NCBI GenBank assembly: GCA_963721175.1
Contig: CAVRIG010000017.1
Coordinates: forward strand, 124,001-188,000
Source: Aliishimia sp963721175
GTDB taxonomy: Bacteria > Pseudomonadota > Alphaproteobacteria > Rhodobacterales > Rhodobacteraceae
DNA length: 64,000 nucleotides
Direction: 5' to 3'
The notes under the pieces are model-generated. The model was not told where the DNA came from. It saw only the letters and a program-made list of their open reading frames with translations, and made no database searches. This document shows positions 1 through 8,964 of the stretch, one piece after another. Within the stretch, counting starts at the first letter, position 1. Each line of letters opens with the position of its first letter. A program made the translations under genes and the position numbers.

Positions 1-793
<793 letters not shown>

Positions 794-932
794 CGGTCTC
801 TCCCTTTCCGATTGTCTAATCTGGTGGGCACCATACGCTGCCCGTGCAGACGGCTTCACCTATGCCGATGGCACGCTGTTTGATAAATAGCGCTGGTTGA
901 ATGCGTCGATTTTCTCGTAATCTGAAGAAATC

Positions 933-1388
933 ATGCTTGACGAAGTCGACAGACGCATTCTGCGCCAGTGGCAGGCGGACCCGTCGCTCGCGCCCGCGGA
1001 ACTGGCGGATCGGGCCGGCGTTACCTCCGCACAGGTCGCCCGTCGGGTCGCGCGGATGACGGATCTGGGCGTCATCGAGGCGGTGGGGACCGTGATAGAC
1101 TGGGCCGCACTCGGCTACACGGTGGAGGTCAGTCTGCGGATCACGCTCGACAAGACGGTGACCCGCGCCTTCGACGATTTTCTCGCAGAGGCGCGCAAGG
1201 TGCCGGAGGTGCTCGAGATCCAGACGTTTCTGGGACGGGTCGATGTGCGCCTCTCGGTGATCGCGCGCGACATGCCGCATTACCAGGCGGTCTATCGCGA
1301 CCGCATCCTGATGTTGCCGCACATCGCCGATATCGAGGCGCTGATGCACGTCGCGCGGATCAAGTCGGTGGAGGCGTTGCCACTATGA
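933..1388 (+). CDS. AsnC/Lrp-family transcriptional regulator (first of pair)
   Basis: A 151-residue feast/famine regulator. Residues 1-50 form the AsnC helix-turn-helix (MLDEVDRRIL... and the recognition-helix region VTSAQVARRVARM). Residues 65-140 form the RAM/AsnC effector-binding domain (LEIQTFLGRVDVRLSVIARD). Such proteins assemble as octamers or hexadecamers and usually sense amino acids. It diverges from ilvC and its stop overlaps the next regulator's start by four bases (ATGA at 1385-1388), so the two are translationally coupled and probably form a hetero-oligomer. The target is inferred from position only; ilvC is the obvious candidate. Confidence 0.9.
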   Translation: MLDEVDRRILRQWQADPSLAPAELADRAGVTSAQVARRVARMTDLGVIEAVGTVIDWAALGYTVEVSLRITLDKTVTRAFDDFLAEARKVPEVLEIQTFLGRVDVRLSVIARDMPHYQAVYRDRILMLPHIADIEALMHVARIKSVEALPL

Positions 1389-1873
1389 CCCCGCTCGACG
1401 AGATCGACCGGGCCCTGATCCAGGCGCTAGCCCGCGACGCCCGACAGAGCGCGAGCGAACTCGGCCGCCGGCACGGCCTGTCGCAGCCGGCGACCTGGCG
1501 GCGGATCAAGCGGTTGCGTGAGGCGGGCATCCTGGGCCGCAAACGCCTGCGGCTGGCACCGGATAAGCTGGGGTTTGGCGTCACCGTCTTCCTCGGCGTG
1601 AAACTCGCGACCAAGGGCCGGGTCAGCCTGGAGGATTTCGAACGCGCCGCGTCGGCCATTCCCGAAGTGCAGACGGTGGAGCATGTGCTGGGTCTCTACG
1701 ACTACCGCCTGCGGGTCGTCGCGCGCGACCTGCCGGATTTCGAACGCGTGCTCCGGCGGCGGATCATGACACTGCCGGGTGCCGGTCAAGTCGAAGCCAA
1801 CGTGCTCCTGAGCGAGGAGCGGTTGCCAGGCCCCGTCGGCCCGGATTTACTCACCGATTCGGGGCGAGGTTAA
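1385..1873 (+). CDS. AsnC/Lrp-family transcriptional regulator (second of pair)
   Basis: A 162-residue AsnC/Lrp protein beginning MTPLDEIDRALIQALARDAR, with an HTH over residues 1-55 (SQPATWRRIKRLREAG) and a RAM domain over about 70-145 (VEHVLGLYDYRLRVVARD). The ATG lies inside the stop of the upstream paralogue (ATGA), indicating coupled expression and co-assembly. The two share family architecture but differ clearly in sequence, so this is not a recent duplication. Its own effector and operator cannot be read from the sequence. Confidence 0.9.
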   Translation: MTPLDEIDRALIQALARDARQSASELGRRHGLSQPATWRRIKRLREAGILGRKRLRLAPDKLGFGVTVFLGVKLATKGRVSLEDFERAASAIPEVQTVEHVLGLYDYRLRVVARDLPDFERVLRRRIMTLPGAGQVEANVLLSEERLPGPVGPDLLTDSGRG

Positions 1874-1909
1874 CGCGGACTTCAGCATTTTCGCGCATCC
1901 ATTCCGTCC

Positions 1910-2671
1910 ATGTATAGTATCCGGGTCACCAATCGTCGTGATATCACCCGGCTCAGCGTCGCGCTGACGGTCGCGACGCTGAGCGTGGTCACTCTCATCA
2001 CGGTGATGGTCTTTCCGCGTGACGACTGGACGCGGCAGATCATGGTGAATTGGCCGACCACGGTACTGCTGACCTATGGTGCGACCTTGATGATCGGGCA
2101 ACAGACGCTCAAAGTATACGCGCTGAACAAGGAATTGCAGCGACTGGTGAGCCGGGACCGGTTGACCGATGTCGCGACGCGGGACTTCTTCTTTGGCAGC
2201 CTCATCAGACGGCCGCAAGGCTACGGCGTGACGTTGATGGTCGATATCGATCATTTCAAGCAGGTGAACGACACGCATGGCCACCAAGCCGGGGACAAGG
2301 TGATCGCGCATGTCGCGCGGCTCCTGTCGAAGGAGGTCGGCACCCGCGACATCGTCTGCAGGTTCGGTGGAGAGGAATTCGTGGTCTTTCTCGAAAACGC
2401 GACGCCGGAAATCGCGCGTGACGTGGCCGAGCGGTTTCGGGAACGGGTGGCAAGCTCGACGCTCGATGTCGAGGGCGTTGGCGTGAGCGTAACGGTCTCG
2501 ACAGGCGGGTCGCTGCGTCAGAGTGCAACGGAGATCGACGACGCGATCCGACAGGCGGACGAGGCGCTCTACAGGGCCAAGGCGCTTGGACGGAACCGGA
2601 CGGTGATGGCGAAGGATCTGATGCTCGGCTCGCAGGGGAATCAGATCGGCGCCACGCATCCGGCAGCCTGA
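1910..2671 (+). CDS. Membrane-anchored GGDEF diguanylate cyclase
   Basis: A 253-residue protein predicted to make cyclic di-GMP from two GTP. Two hydrophobic segments at about residues 14-34 and 46-64 anchor it in the inner membrane with only a short loop between them, so it has no large periplasmic sensor. The GGDEF domain follows, with the metal-binding VDIDHFKQVND (about 111-121) and an intact active-site GGEEF at 153-157. The inhibitory I-site RxxD normally found five residues before GGEEF reads GTRD, so the first arginine is missing and product feedback inhibition is probably weak or absent. No clear ribosome-binding site precedes the ATG. It appears monocistronic. Confidence 0.9.
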   Translation: MYSIRVTNRRDITRLSVALTVATLSVVTLITVMVFPRDDWTRQIMVNWPTTVLLTYGATLMIGQQTLKVYALNKELQRLVSRDRLTDVATRDFFFGSLIRRPQGYGVTLMVDIDHFKQVNDTHGHQAGDKVIAHVARLLSKEVGTRDIVCRFGGEEFVVFLENATPEIARDVAERFRERVASSTLDVEGVGVSVTVSTGGSLRQSATEIDDAIRQADEALYRAKALGRNRTVMAKDLMLGSQGNQIGATHPAA

Positions 2672-2796
2672 CGAGCCGCGCGCCCGGGAAGCTGTGTCTT
2701 GCGTCGGCTTCTGTCGGCCAACCGAATGCATACCAAAGAAGACTTTTCATTCCGGGCAAGGATCGGTTACCGCTTCGGCAGTGGAGGATCTTTGCC

Positions 2797-3924
2797 ATGG
2801 CTGCCTTACTCGACACGATCGACCCCGAGGGTCTGGAAGAATTTTCGGTGGTGTTCACCGACCGCTCGCTCAATCACATGAGCGCGACGTTCCAGGAGGT
2901 GATGCGCGACATTCACGCGATGCTCTGCGACGTCTACGGCGCCGCCGGGGCCGTGGTCGTGCCGGGCGGCGGCACCTACGGGATGGAAGCCGTCGCGCGG
3001 CAATTCGCGCGGGGTGCCAAGGTGCTGGTGGTGCGCAACGGCTGGTTCTCCTACCGCTGGAGCCAGATCATCGAAAGCGGCGCGCTGACATCGGAGGCCA
3101 AGGTCCTGAAGGCCCGGCAGACCGGCAACGCGTCCCACTCCCCCTTCGCGCCCGCCCCCATCGAGGAGGTCGTGGCCGAGATCCGCGAAAGCCGCCCGGG
3201 CATCGTCTTTGCTCCGCATGTGGAGACCTCCGCCGGGGTCATCCTGCCCGACGACTACATCCGGGCGCTGGCGCAAGCCGCGCACGAGGTGGGCGCGCTG
3301 CTGGTGCTCGACTGCATCGCGTCGGGCTGCGTCTGGGTGGACATGGAGAAGACTGGCGTCGACGTGCTGATCTCCGCGCCGCAGAAGGGATGGAGCGCGT
3401 CTCCCTGCGCGGGTCTCGTGATGCTGTCGGATCGCGGCCTCGCCCGGTTGGAGGAGACGCAGTCGGACAGCTTCGCCGTTGATCTCAAGAAATGGCGCCA
3501 GATCATGCAGGCCTATCTCGACGGCGGCCACGCCTACCACGCGACGATGCCGACGGATGCCCTGCGCGCTTTCCGCGACACGATGGCGGAGACGCGGGAC
3601 CATGGCTTCCAACGCCTGCGCGAGGCGCAATGGGCGCTGGGCAACGCGGTCCGGGCAATGCTGGACGAGAAGGGCGTGACGTCGGTGGCGGCGGAGGGCT
3701 TCGGGGCGCCGGGCGTGGTGGTGAGCTACACCGACGATCCGGAGGTCCAGACCGGCAAGCGGTTCGCGGCCGAAGGCATGCAGATCGCCGCCGGCGTCCC
3801 GCTGCAATGCGATGAACCGGCAGATTTCCGCACCTTCCGGATCGGGCTCTTCGGGCTCGACAAATTGTACGATGTGGAGGGCACGCTGGCGCGGCTGCGC
3901 CGGGTGGTCGACAAGGTGCTCTAG
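2797..3924 (+). CDS. Class V PLP aminotransferase (serine-pyruvate/alanine-glyoxylate type)
   Basis: A 375-residue pyridoxal-phosphate enzyme of aminotransferase class V. PVVPGGGTYGMEAVAR-like residues (about 55-68) bind the cofactor phosphate, HVETSAGVILPDDYI lies at about 141-155, LVLDCIASGC holds the PLP-ring Asp, and SAPQKGWSASPC carries the Schiff-base lysine at about 197. The family transfers amino groups between small acids such as alanine or serine and glyoxylate or pyruvate; the exact substrate is not readable. A GGAGG box sits about 9 nt before the ATG. Its TAG shares the palindrome CTAG (3921-3924) with the stop of the convergent ubiH-like gene. Confidence 0.88.
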   Translation: MAALLDTIDPEGLEEFSVVFTDRSLNHMSATFQEVMRDIHAMLCDVYGAAGAVVVPGGGTYGMEAVARQFARGAKVLVVRNGWFSYRWSQIIESGALTSEAKVLKARQTGNASHSPFAPAPIEEVVAEIRESRPGIVFAPHVETSAGVILPDDYIRALAQAAHEVGALLVLDCIASGCVWVDMEKTGVDVLISAPQKGWSASPCAGLVMLSDRGLARLEETQSDSFAVDLKKWRQIMQAYLDGGHAYHATMPTDALRAFRDTMAETRDHGFQRLREAQWALGNAVRAMLDEKGVTSVAAEGFGAPGVVVSYTDDPEVQTGKRFAAEGMQIAAGVPLQCDEPADFRTFRIGLFGLDKLYDVEGTLARLRRVVDKVL

Positions 3925-5123
3925 CGCACGCCGAGGCCCATCTGCATCAGCATCCGCCGCACCGGGGCGAGCGCGTAGATCGCCTCGAGGCCCACTGCGC
4001 GCATGTCCTTGAGCGGTCCCGCGCCCGCCTGGCTGACCCGGTTCAGCGCGTCGATCCCGCGCACCCGCAAGGCGACATCGGCATGGCGCGCCCGGTGGTA
4101 GGCGGAGAGCATCTTTGCATCACCCAGACCTTCTGGGCACGCGGTCGCAAGCTCGAGCAGCTTGGCAAGATCGCGGAGCGACATGTTGAGACCCTGCGCG
4201 CCGATCGGTGGCACCACATGCGCCGCCTCGGCCATCAGCGCAACGCGCTCCCCGGCCAGCCGGTCCGCCTTCTGCGAGATGATCGGCCAGATCGTGCGGC
4301 GCGACGCCAATCGGAGCGGCCCGAAGAGGTGACAGCTGCGGTCCGTCATCTCCGCCTCGAATGCGGGCACATCCATCTCGTGGAGCGCCTGGGCGCGCGG
4401 TCCATCCTCCATCCAGACGATGGCGGAAGAGGGGCGACCCTCGTGATCGGGCAGGGGCACCAGCGTGAACGGCCCGCCCGAGCGGTGGATCTCCGTCGAG
4501 ACATTGCCGTGCGGCTCCGAGTGCGTGACGGCGAAGGCGAGCGCCTTCTGTCCGTAGCGCGTGGTTTTAACGCCGATGCCGGCCGCCTCGCGCATCGGGG
4601 AATTCCGGCCATCGGCGGCGATCACAAGCCGGGCGCGCACGCGGGCGCCGTCGGTCAGGCCGACCCGCGCCTCGTTCGTGCGGGTCAGCAGATCGCGCGT
4701 CGCGACGCCGGGCCGGAAATCGACGCTGCCCAAGGTCTCCAGCCGGGCGACCAATTCCCGGCGCAGCAGCCAGTTAGGAAAGTTCCAGCCGAACGGCAGG
4801 TCGGAGATGTCGGTCGCACGGAAATCATGGGTGACGCGCGGTTGCCCGGTGTCGCCGCCCGCGTCGATGATCCGCATCACCTCGAGCGGGGTTCCATGTG
4901 GCTCCAGAAGGTCCCAGACCCCGGCGGCCGTCAGCACCTCGCGCGCGGGCTGAAGAAGTGCGGTGCTGCGCAGGTCTGAACCCTCGGCGTCACGCAGCGT
5001 GATGGGCGGCGCGGGGTCGACACAGACGACCGAAAACCCGGCCGCGCCGAATGTGGCCGCGGCGGCGAGCCCGGCGATGCCTCCGCCGGACACCAGGATA
5101 TCGCAGGTCTGCAAGCTGGTCAT
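3921..5123 (-). CDS. UbiH/UbiF-family FAD-dependent monooxygenase (ubiquinone biosynthesis)
   Basis: A 400-residue flavoprotein hydroxylase of the UbiH/UbiF/Coq6 family, predicted to hydroxylate the aromatic ring during ubiquinone synthesis at the membrane. The N-terminus has the ADP-binding GGGIAGLAAAATFG, the middle has AADGRNSPMREAAGI, and the second FAD motif reads LMAEAAHVVPPIGAQGLN, a variant of the usual GDAAHxxxPxxGQGLN. The start at 5123 is chosen because GGAG lies six bases upstream; a start at 5168 would have no such site. It probably forms a unit with the small membrane gene upstream. Which ring position it modifies cannot be decided. Confidence 0.88.
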   Translation of the reverse strand: MTSLQTCDILVSGGGIAGLAAAATFGAAGFSVVCVDPAPPITLRDAEGSDLRSTALLQPAREVLTAAGVWDLLEPHGTPLEVMRIIDAGGDTGQPRVTHDFRATDISDLPFGWNFPNWLLRRELVARLETLGSVDFRPGVATRDLLTRTNEARVGLTDGARVRARLVIAADGRNSPMREAAGIGVKTTRYGQKALAFAVTHSEPHGNVSTEIHRSGGPFTLVPLPDHEGRPSSAIVWMEDGPRAQALHEMDVPAFEAEMTDRSCHLFGPLRLASRRTIWPIISQKADRLAGERVALMAEAAHVVPPIGAQGLNMSLRDLAKLLELATACPEGLGDAKMLSAYHRARHADVALRVRGIDALNRVSQAGAGPLKDMRAVGLEAIYALAPVRRMLMQMGLGVR

Positions 5124-5168
5124 GCGGTCTCCTTCAGCAGGACGGATTCGGGCAAGGTCATCCCACAA

Positions 5169-5429
5169 TCATCCCCATGTGATAATCAGCAGCGTCGCGA
5201 AGATCATCGGCACCAAGGCGACCGCCGGGACGTAGAGGCCGGGCAGTCCGAAGGTCAGACCGGAGATGATCCAGAGGCTGACGACCATCACCAGAGCATA
5301 CCAGATGTTGTCCTTGTCGCCGAAGAGGAGATCTCGTGCGATCCAGCCGAAGACGGGGACCGCCAAGAGCAGCCGTTGCCACAGCGGCAGCGGTTTGGGG
5401 CGGTTGTTCGAGTTGTCCGCGAGAGCCAT
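5169..5429 (-). CDS. Small integral membrane protein, unknown function
   Basis: An 86-residue protein with a short polar N-terminus followed by two or three hydrophobic segments (around 15-35, 42-62 and 64-84) and very few charges. I do not recognise a named family. It lies 45 bp upstream of the ubiH-type gene on the same strand, so co-transcription with ubiquinone metabolism is plausible but is only positional inference. Coding status is supported by an unbroken, strongly hydrophobic reading frame fitting tightly between neighbours. Confidence 0.65.
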   Translation of the reverse strand: MALADNSNNRPKPLPLWQRLLLAVPVFGWIARDLLFGDKDNIWYALVMVVSLWIISGLTFGLPGLYVPAVALVPMIFATLLIITWG

Positions 5430-5528
5430 TTTTCACCTGTGCAAGAAGAACCTGTATTGCATAGATAGGCGCCTTGCAGGACGCGGCGCCGCGCGATTTG
5501 TCGCAATCGCCTCGGTCTGTTGAGCCGG

Positions 5529-6188
5529 TCAAACAAGCTGCCGCAGGAAGCCGGTCAGGTCGTCGGTATGGTGGTGAATGTGATCGGCGGGCGCCGCTTC
5601 GTCGGCAACATGGATCGTCCGCATTCCCAGGGCATGCGGCACCGCGAGATTGCGCGCATCATCCTCGAACATGGCCGCGCGGCCGGGGACGAGACCGTCG
5701 AGGGCGAAGACCCGGTCGAAGGCGCCGCGTTCCGGCTTCGGCAGGAAATCGGCATGCTCCACGCCATAGACCGCGTCGAAAAGCCCGGCGAGGCCGCGCG
5801 CCTCGATCACCCGCTCGGCATAGGGCGCGCAGCCGTTGGTATAGACCACGCGCCGCCCCGGCAGATCGGCGATATGGGCGGCGAGGTCCGGGTCGACCTC
5901 CAGGCCGTCGAAGGAAATGTCGTGCACCACCGTAAGGTAGGGCCCGGGGTCCACGCCATGCTCGCGCATCAGCCCCGCGAGCGTGGTGCCGTATGTGCGC
6001 CAGTAATGCGTGCGCAGCCGGTCGGCCTCCGCCTGCCCGACATCCAGCGCCTCCATCACGAAGCTGGTCATGCGCAACTGGATCTGGTCGAAAAGCCGGG
6101 CCGAGGGCGGATAGAGCGTGTTGTCGAGATCGAAGACCCAGGTCTCGACATGAGCGAAATGATGCGGGGAAAGGGTCGCGGGCTGCAT
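5529..6188 (-). CDS. HAD-superfamily pyrimidine 5'-nucleotidase-type phosphatase
   Basis: A HAD hydrolase with the complete motif set: motif I VFDLDNTLYP (nucleophile and acid Asp), motif II YTNG, motif III Lys in PKPERGAF, and motif IV FEDDARNL. The NTLYP signature and length place it in the pyrimidine-5'-nucleotidase/Sdt1-like group that removes phosphate from nucleoside monophosphates or related small molecules. I take the start at 6188 (MQPATLSPHH); an in-frame start at 6224 would add 12 proline-rich residues. It is cytoplasmic and apparently monocistronic, divergent from a GntR gene. Confidence 0.88.
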   Translation of the reverse strand: MQPATLSPHHFAHVETWVFDLDNTLYPPSARLFDQIQLRMTSFVMEALDVGQAEADRLRTHYWRTYGTTLAGLMREHGVDPGPYLTVVHDISFDGLEVDPDLAAHIADLPGRRVVYTNGCAPYAERVIEARGLAGLFDAVYGVEHADFLPKPERGAFDRVFALDGLVPGRAAMFEDDARNLAVPHALGMRTIHVADEAAPADHIHHHTDDLTGFLRQLV

Positions 6189-6321
6189 GGTCGCAGGCTT
6201 AGGCTGCGTCGGAGGATGTGACAAGGGGTGGCGGGCAAGTGGGGAGGCATATCCGTCTTGCTCTGACCCGGCTCCTGTCGCTACTGTCTGAATGTGCTGC
6301 GAGGCGGGGAGGCAATCGGCG

Positions 6322-6972
6322 ATGACAGTGATGAAACTTGCACCGACGGATGCGTACTCGATGATACTCGCCGCGATCGACGAGGGCGTCTACAAACCCG
6401 GCGACCGGCTGGTGGAAAGCGAGCTGGCCGACCGCTTCGGCGTGTCGCGCACGCCCATCCGCGAGGCGCTGCAGCGGCTCGAGACGCAATCGCTGCTGGC
6501 CCGCGACGGCCGCAGCCTGATCGTGGCCTCGCTCGACCACAACCAGATGGCCGAGCTCTATATCGTGCGCCGCGAGTTGGAGGGGCTGGCCGCCAGCCTT
6601 GCCGCGCGCCATGCGACCCCGGAGGAGGTGCGCCTGCTGCGGGACATGGTGACGGCGGACAACGCGATGATGGACGACCCGCCGGCGCTCGCCAAGGCCA
6701 ACCGGCGGTTTCACAAGCAGATCCATCTTGCTTCGCACAACCGTTACCTCGTGCAGCAGCTCGATCTCGTGCACCGGACCATGGCGTTGATGGCGACGAC
6801 GTCGCTGGCCGCCAAGGGCCGCAGCCGCATCGCGCAGGAGGAACACGACGCCATCGTGACCGCGATCGAGAAGCGGGACGAGGAGGCGGCCGGCAAGGCC
6901 CTGCGCGACCACATCTCCATCGCGTTCATGACACGGCTGCAACAGGACGCCGAGGCCCGCCGGGAGGATTAG
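6322..6972 (+). CDS. GntR-family (FadR/FCD subfamily) transcriptional regulator
   Basis: About 216 residues. The N-terminal winged helix contains ESELADRFGVSRTPIREAL, a textbook GntR recognition region. The C-terminal all-helical FCD effector domain includes RRELEGLAASLAARHAT, RRFHKQIHLASHN and EEHDAIVTAIEKRDEEAA, with the Asp/His positions that usually bind a metal and a carboxylate ligand. I prefer the ATG at 6322 over 6292 because the extra ten residues are cysteine-rich and atypical. The target is not evident: the 3' neighbour is convergent and overlaps its last four bases. Confidence 0.87.
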   Translation: MTVMKLAPTDAYSMILAAIDEGVYKPGDRLVESELADRFGVSRTPIREALQRLETQSLLARDGRSLIVASLDHNQMAELYIVRRELEGLAASLAARHATPEEVRLLRDMVTADNAMMDDPPALAKANRRFHKQIHLASHNRYLVQQLDLVHRTMALMATTSLAAKGRSRIAQEEHDAIVTAIEKRDEEAAGKALRDHISIAFMTRLQQDAEARRED

Positions 6973-8861
6973 TCCTTTGGATCCGGGGCCGGCGTGACGC
7001 CGTGCTGGGTCTTGTCCCAGAAGAACGGGCGCAGGATCATCTCGTAGACGGCCTTGTACATCGCGATGCAACCCATCTGGAAATAGATCATCATGCTCGG
7101 CGTCCAGATCAGCAGATGCCGATGTTCCGGGCGTCGCACGGCCGCGGCGTGCAGACAGAGGGACGCCACTTCGCTGCCGAAGAGGAAAAGCACGATACCC
7201 GCACCGGTGGCCGGACCGCCGGGCAGACCGCCGGCCGCGAAGAACGCGAGGAGAAAGGTCCAGAAGACCGGCGCCAGCAGGAATTGCGACAGTGCGGTGA
7301 CGAAGAAGACCTGCAGCCCGACGAAGCGGTAGAACCCCAGATCGCGGTACAGCGTGCGCGGGTTGCGCATGTGCACCGCCCAGGTGATGGCAAAACCCTT
7401 GAGCCAGCGCGAGCGTTGTCGGATCCACGGCCAGACGTGGCAGTTCGCCTCCTCGCGCGTGACGGTCGGGATCAGCTCGGTGCGGTAGCCCGCCCGCGCC
7501 AGGCGGAAGCCAAGATCGGCGTCCTCGGTCACGTTGTGCGCGTCCCAGCCGCCCAAATCCTCGAGTTCCTTGCGCCGGAAGAAGAGCGTCGTGCCACCGA
7601 GCGGAATCACGAAGCCCAGGCGGGCGAGCCCCGGCATGATCAGGCGCCACCAGGTGGCATATTCAATGGTGAAGCACCGCGAAATCCAGTTGGTGCGCGA
7701 ATTGTAATAGTCGAGCCGCCCCTGCAGGCAGACGACCTCGGGCGGGGCCTGGTTGAAATGGTTCACGACCTGCTCGATCTGGTCGACCTCGGGCTCGTCC
7801 TCGGCGTCCCAGATGCCGACGATGCTGCCCCGGCAGAAATCCAGCGCGAAGTTGAGCGCGCGCGGCTTGGTGGTGAGGCCGGAGCCCGCGGACGGAACCT
7901 CTATCACCCGCATCCAAGGCGGAAGGTCGGTGCGCGCCAGCGTGTCGCGCGTGATCTCGTCCTGTTCCTCAAGAACCAGCACCACATCCAGCAGCGCCTT
8001 GGGGTATGTGAGCCGTGAAAGTCGCTGGATCAGGGCGCCGGCGATTTCCTTTTCCCGCAACAGCGGGACTAGAACGGACACGCGTGGCAGGCGTATCGGG
8101 GTCACGTTCGCCGGTGGCTGATGCCTGGAAGCTCGAAACTCGACCCAGAGCTGCGCACCCGCAGCCGTCAGCTTCAGCAGCATCGACAGCGCAAGTGTGC
8201 CAAGTGCTGCCGCGGCCGACGCCACATAGATCGCAGCCGGCGCCAGCCAGACGCCATAGGCCAGCGCAGTCGCCAGAACCGCGGCCAGCGCGCCGCGCGT
8301 CGCCATGTGGCGCGACCAGTTCCGGCAAGAGAGCTCCGGCGCCACGCGATACTCCGCATGTGCGGCCAGCGCCGTGCCGTGCATCGTCTCGATGCAATGC
8401 TGGATATCGTCGGTTTCGGCCAACACCGGAATCACGGCGAGCTTGCTGGGCCCGCGTTCCGCCATCAGCGCGTCGAACCGATCAGGATGCGCCGTTGCCA
8501 CAAGAAGGATTTCGCCAAAGTATCGCCACGGCACGGCAAGATGGCGCAAACACAGATCGGGGCTGAGCAGGGCCCGGAGTGCCGGATCCGGCGGGTCCGC
8601 CTTCAGGTCGGCGACTGAGAGACCGTGCTGTTGAGCTAGCGCCTGTTGTAGTTGTGCCGGGGTGATCAGCCCTTCGGCAACGAAAATGTCGCCCAGTTGC
8701 GCGTCGATCCGGCGCTGCAAGGCCAACCCATGGTCCAGATCGGACGGGGTGATGGCGCCCATGTCCACGAGGATGCGGCCCAGCAGGCGCACATCGCGCA
8801 CCGGCGTACGCAGTCGTGGAGCAGCCACGGCTTGGACAAGGCGTTTGGGTTGCATTTTCAC
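6969..8861 (-). CDS. MshEN/GspE-N domain fused to family 2 glycosyltransferase
   Basis: A 630-residue membrane glycosyltransferase with an unusual regulatory N-terminus. Residues 27-80 match both halves of the MshEN c-di-GMP-binding pattern (RLLGRILVDMGAITPSDL... then LGDIFVAEGLITPAQL, each followed by L-x3-L-x2-Q), and the rest of a GspE-type N-domain continues to about 165. Two membrane segments lie at about 190-235. The GT2 domain carries the sugar-nucleotide motif WDAEDE (about 352-357), the catalytic TEDADLGFRLA (about 446-456) and the processive-enzyme motif QRSRWLKG (about 483-490), then three or four C-terminal membrane helices. GTG at 8861 is chosen because GGGAG lies six bases upstream. 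It probably makes a polysaccharide; the sugar is unknown. Confidence 0.85.
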   Translation of the reverse strand: MKMQPKRLVQAVAAPRLRTPVRDVRLLGRILVDMGAITPSDLDHGLALQRRIDAQLGDIFVAEGLITPAQLQQALAQQHGLSVADLKADPPDPALRALLSPDLCLRHLAVPWRYFGEILLVATAHPDRFDALMAERGPSKLAVIPVLAETDDIQHCIETMHGTALAAHAEYRVAPELSCRNWSRHMATRGALAAVLATALAYGVWLAPAAIYVASAAAALGTLALSMLLKLTAAGAQLWVEFRASRHQPPANVTPIRLPRVSVLVPLLREKEIAGALIQRLSRLTYPKALLDVVLVLEEQDEITRDTLARTDLPPWMRVIEVPSAGSGLTTKPRALNFALDFCRGSIVGIWDAEDEPEVDQIEQVVNHFNQAPPEVVCLQGRLDYYNSRTNWISRCFTIEYATWWRLIMPGLARLGFVIPLGGTTLFFRRKELEDLGGWDAHNVTEDADLGFRLARAGYRTELIPTVTREEANCHVWPWIRQRSRWLKGFAITWAVHMRNPRTLYRDLGFYRFVGLQVFFVTALSQFLLAPVFWTFLLAFFAAGGLPGGPATGAGIVLFLFGSEVASLCLHAAAVRRPEHRHLLIWTPSMMIYFQMGCIAMYKAVYEMILRPFFWDKTQHGVTPAPDPKD

Positions 8862-8964
8862 CAAATACTCCCGAAATCAGGAGGACGATGAACATTGTGC
8901 CAGCAAGGTTAATTGCCGGTTAAAATATTGATCAAACTTGGAATGATGTCGGTGGAGACCTGCG

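Noticed and set aside
6294..8018. Plus-strand frame running from the GntR gene into the glycosyltransferase region
   Set aside because: It is a shifted shadow of the GntR gene followed by antisense of the glycosyltransferase; no domain is recognisable.
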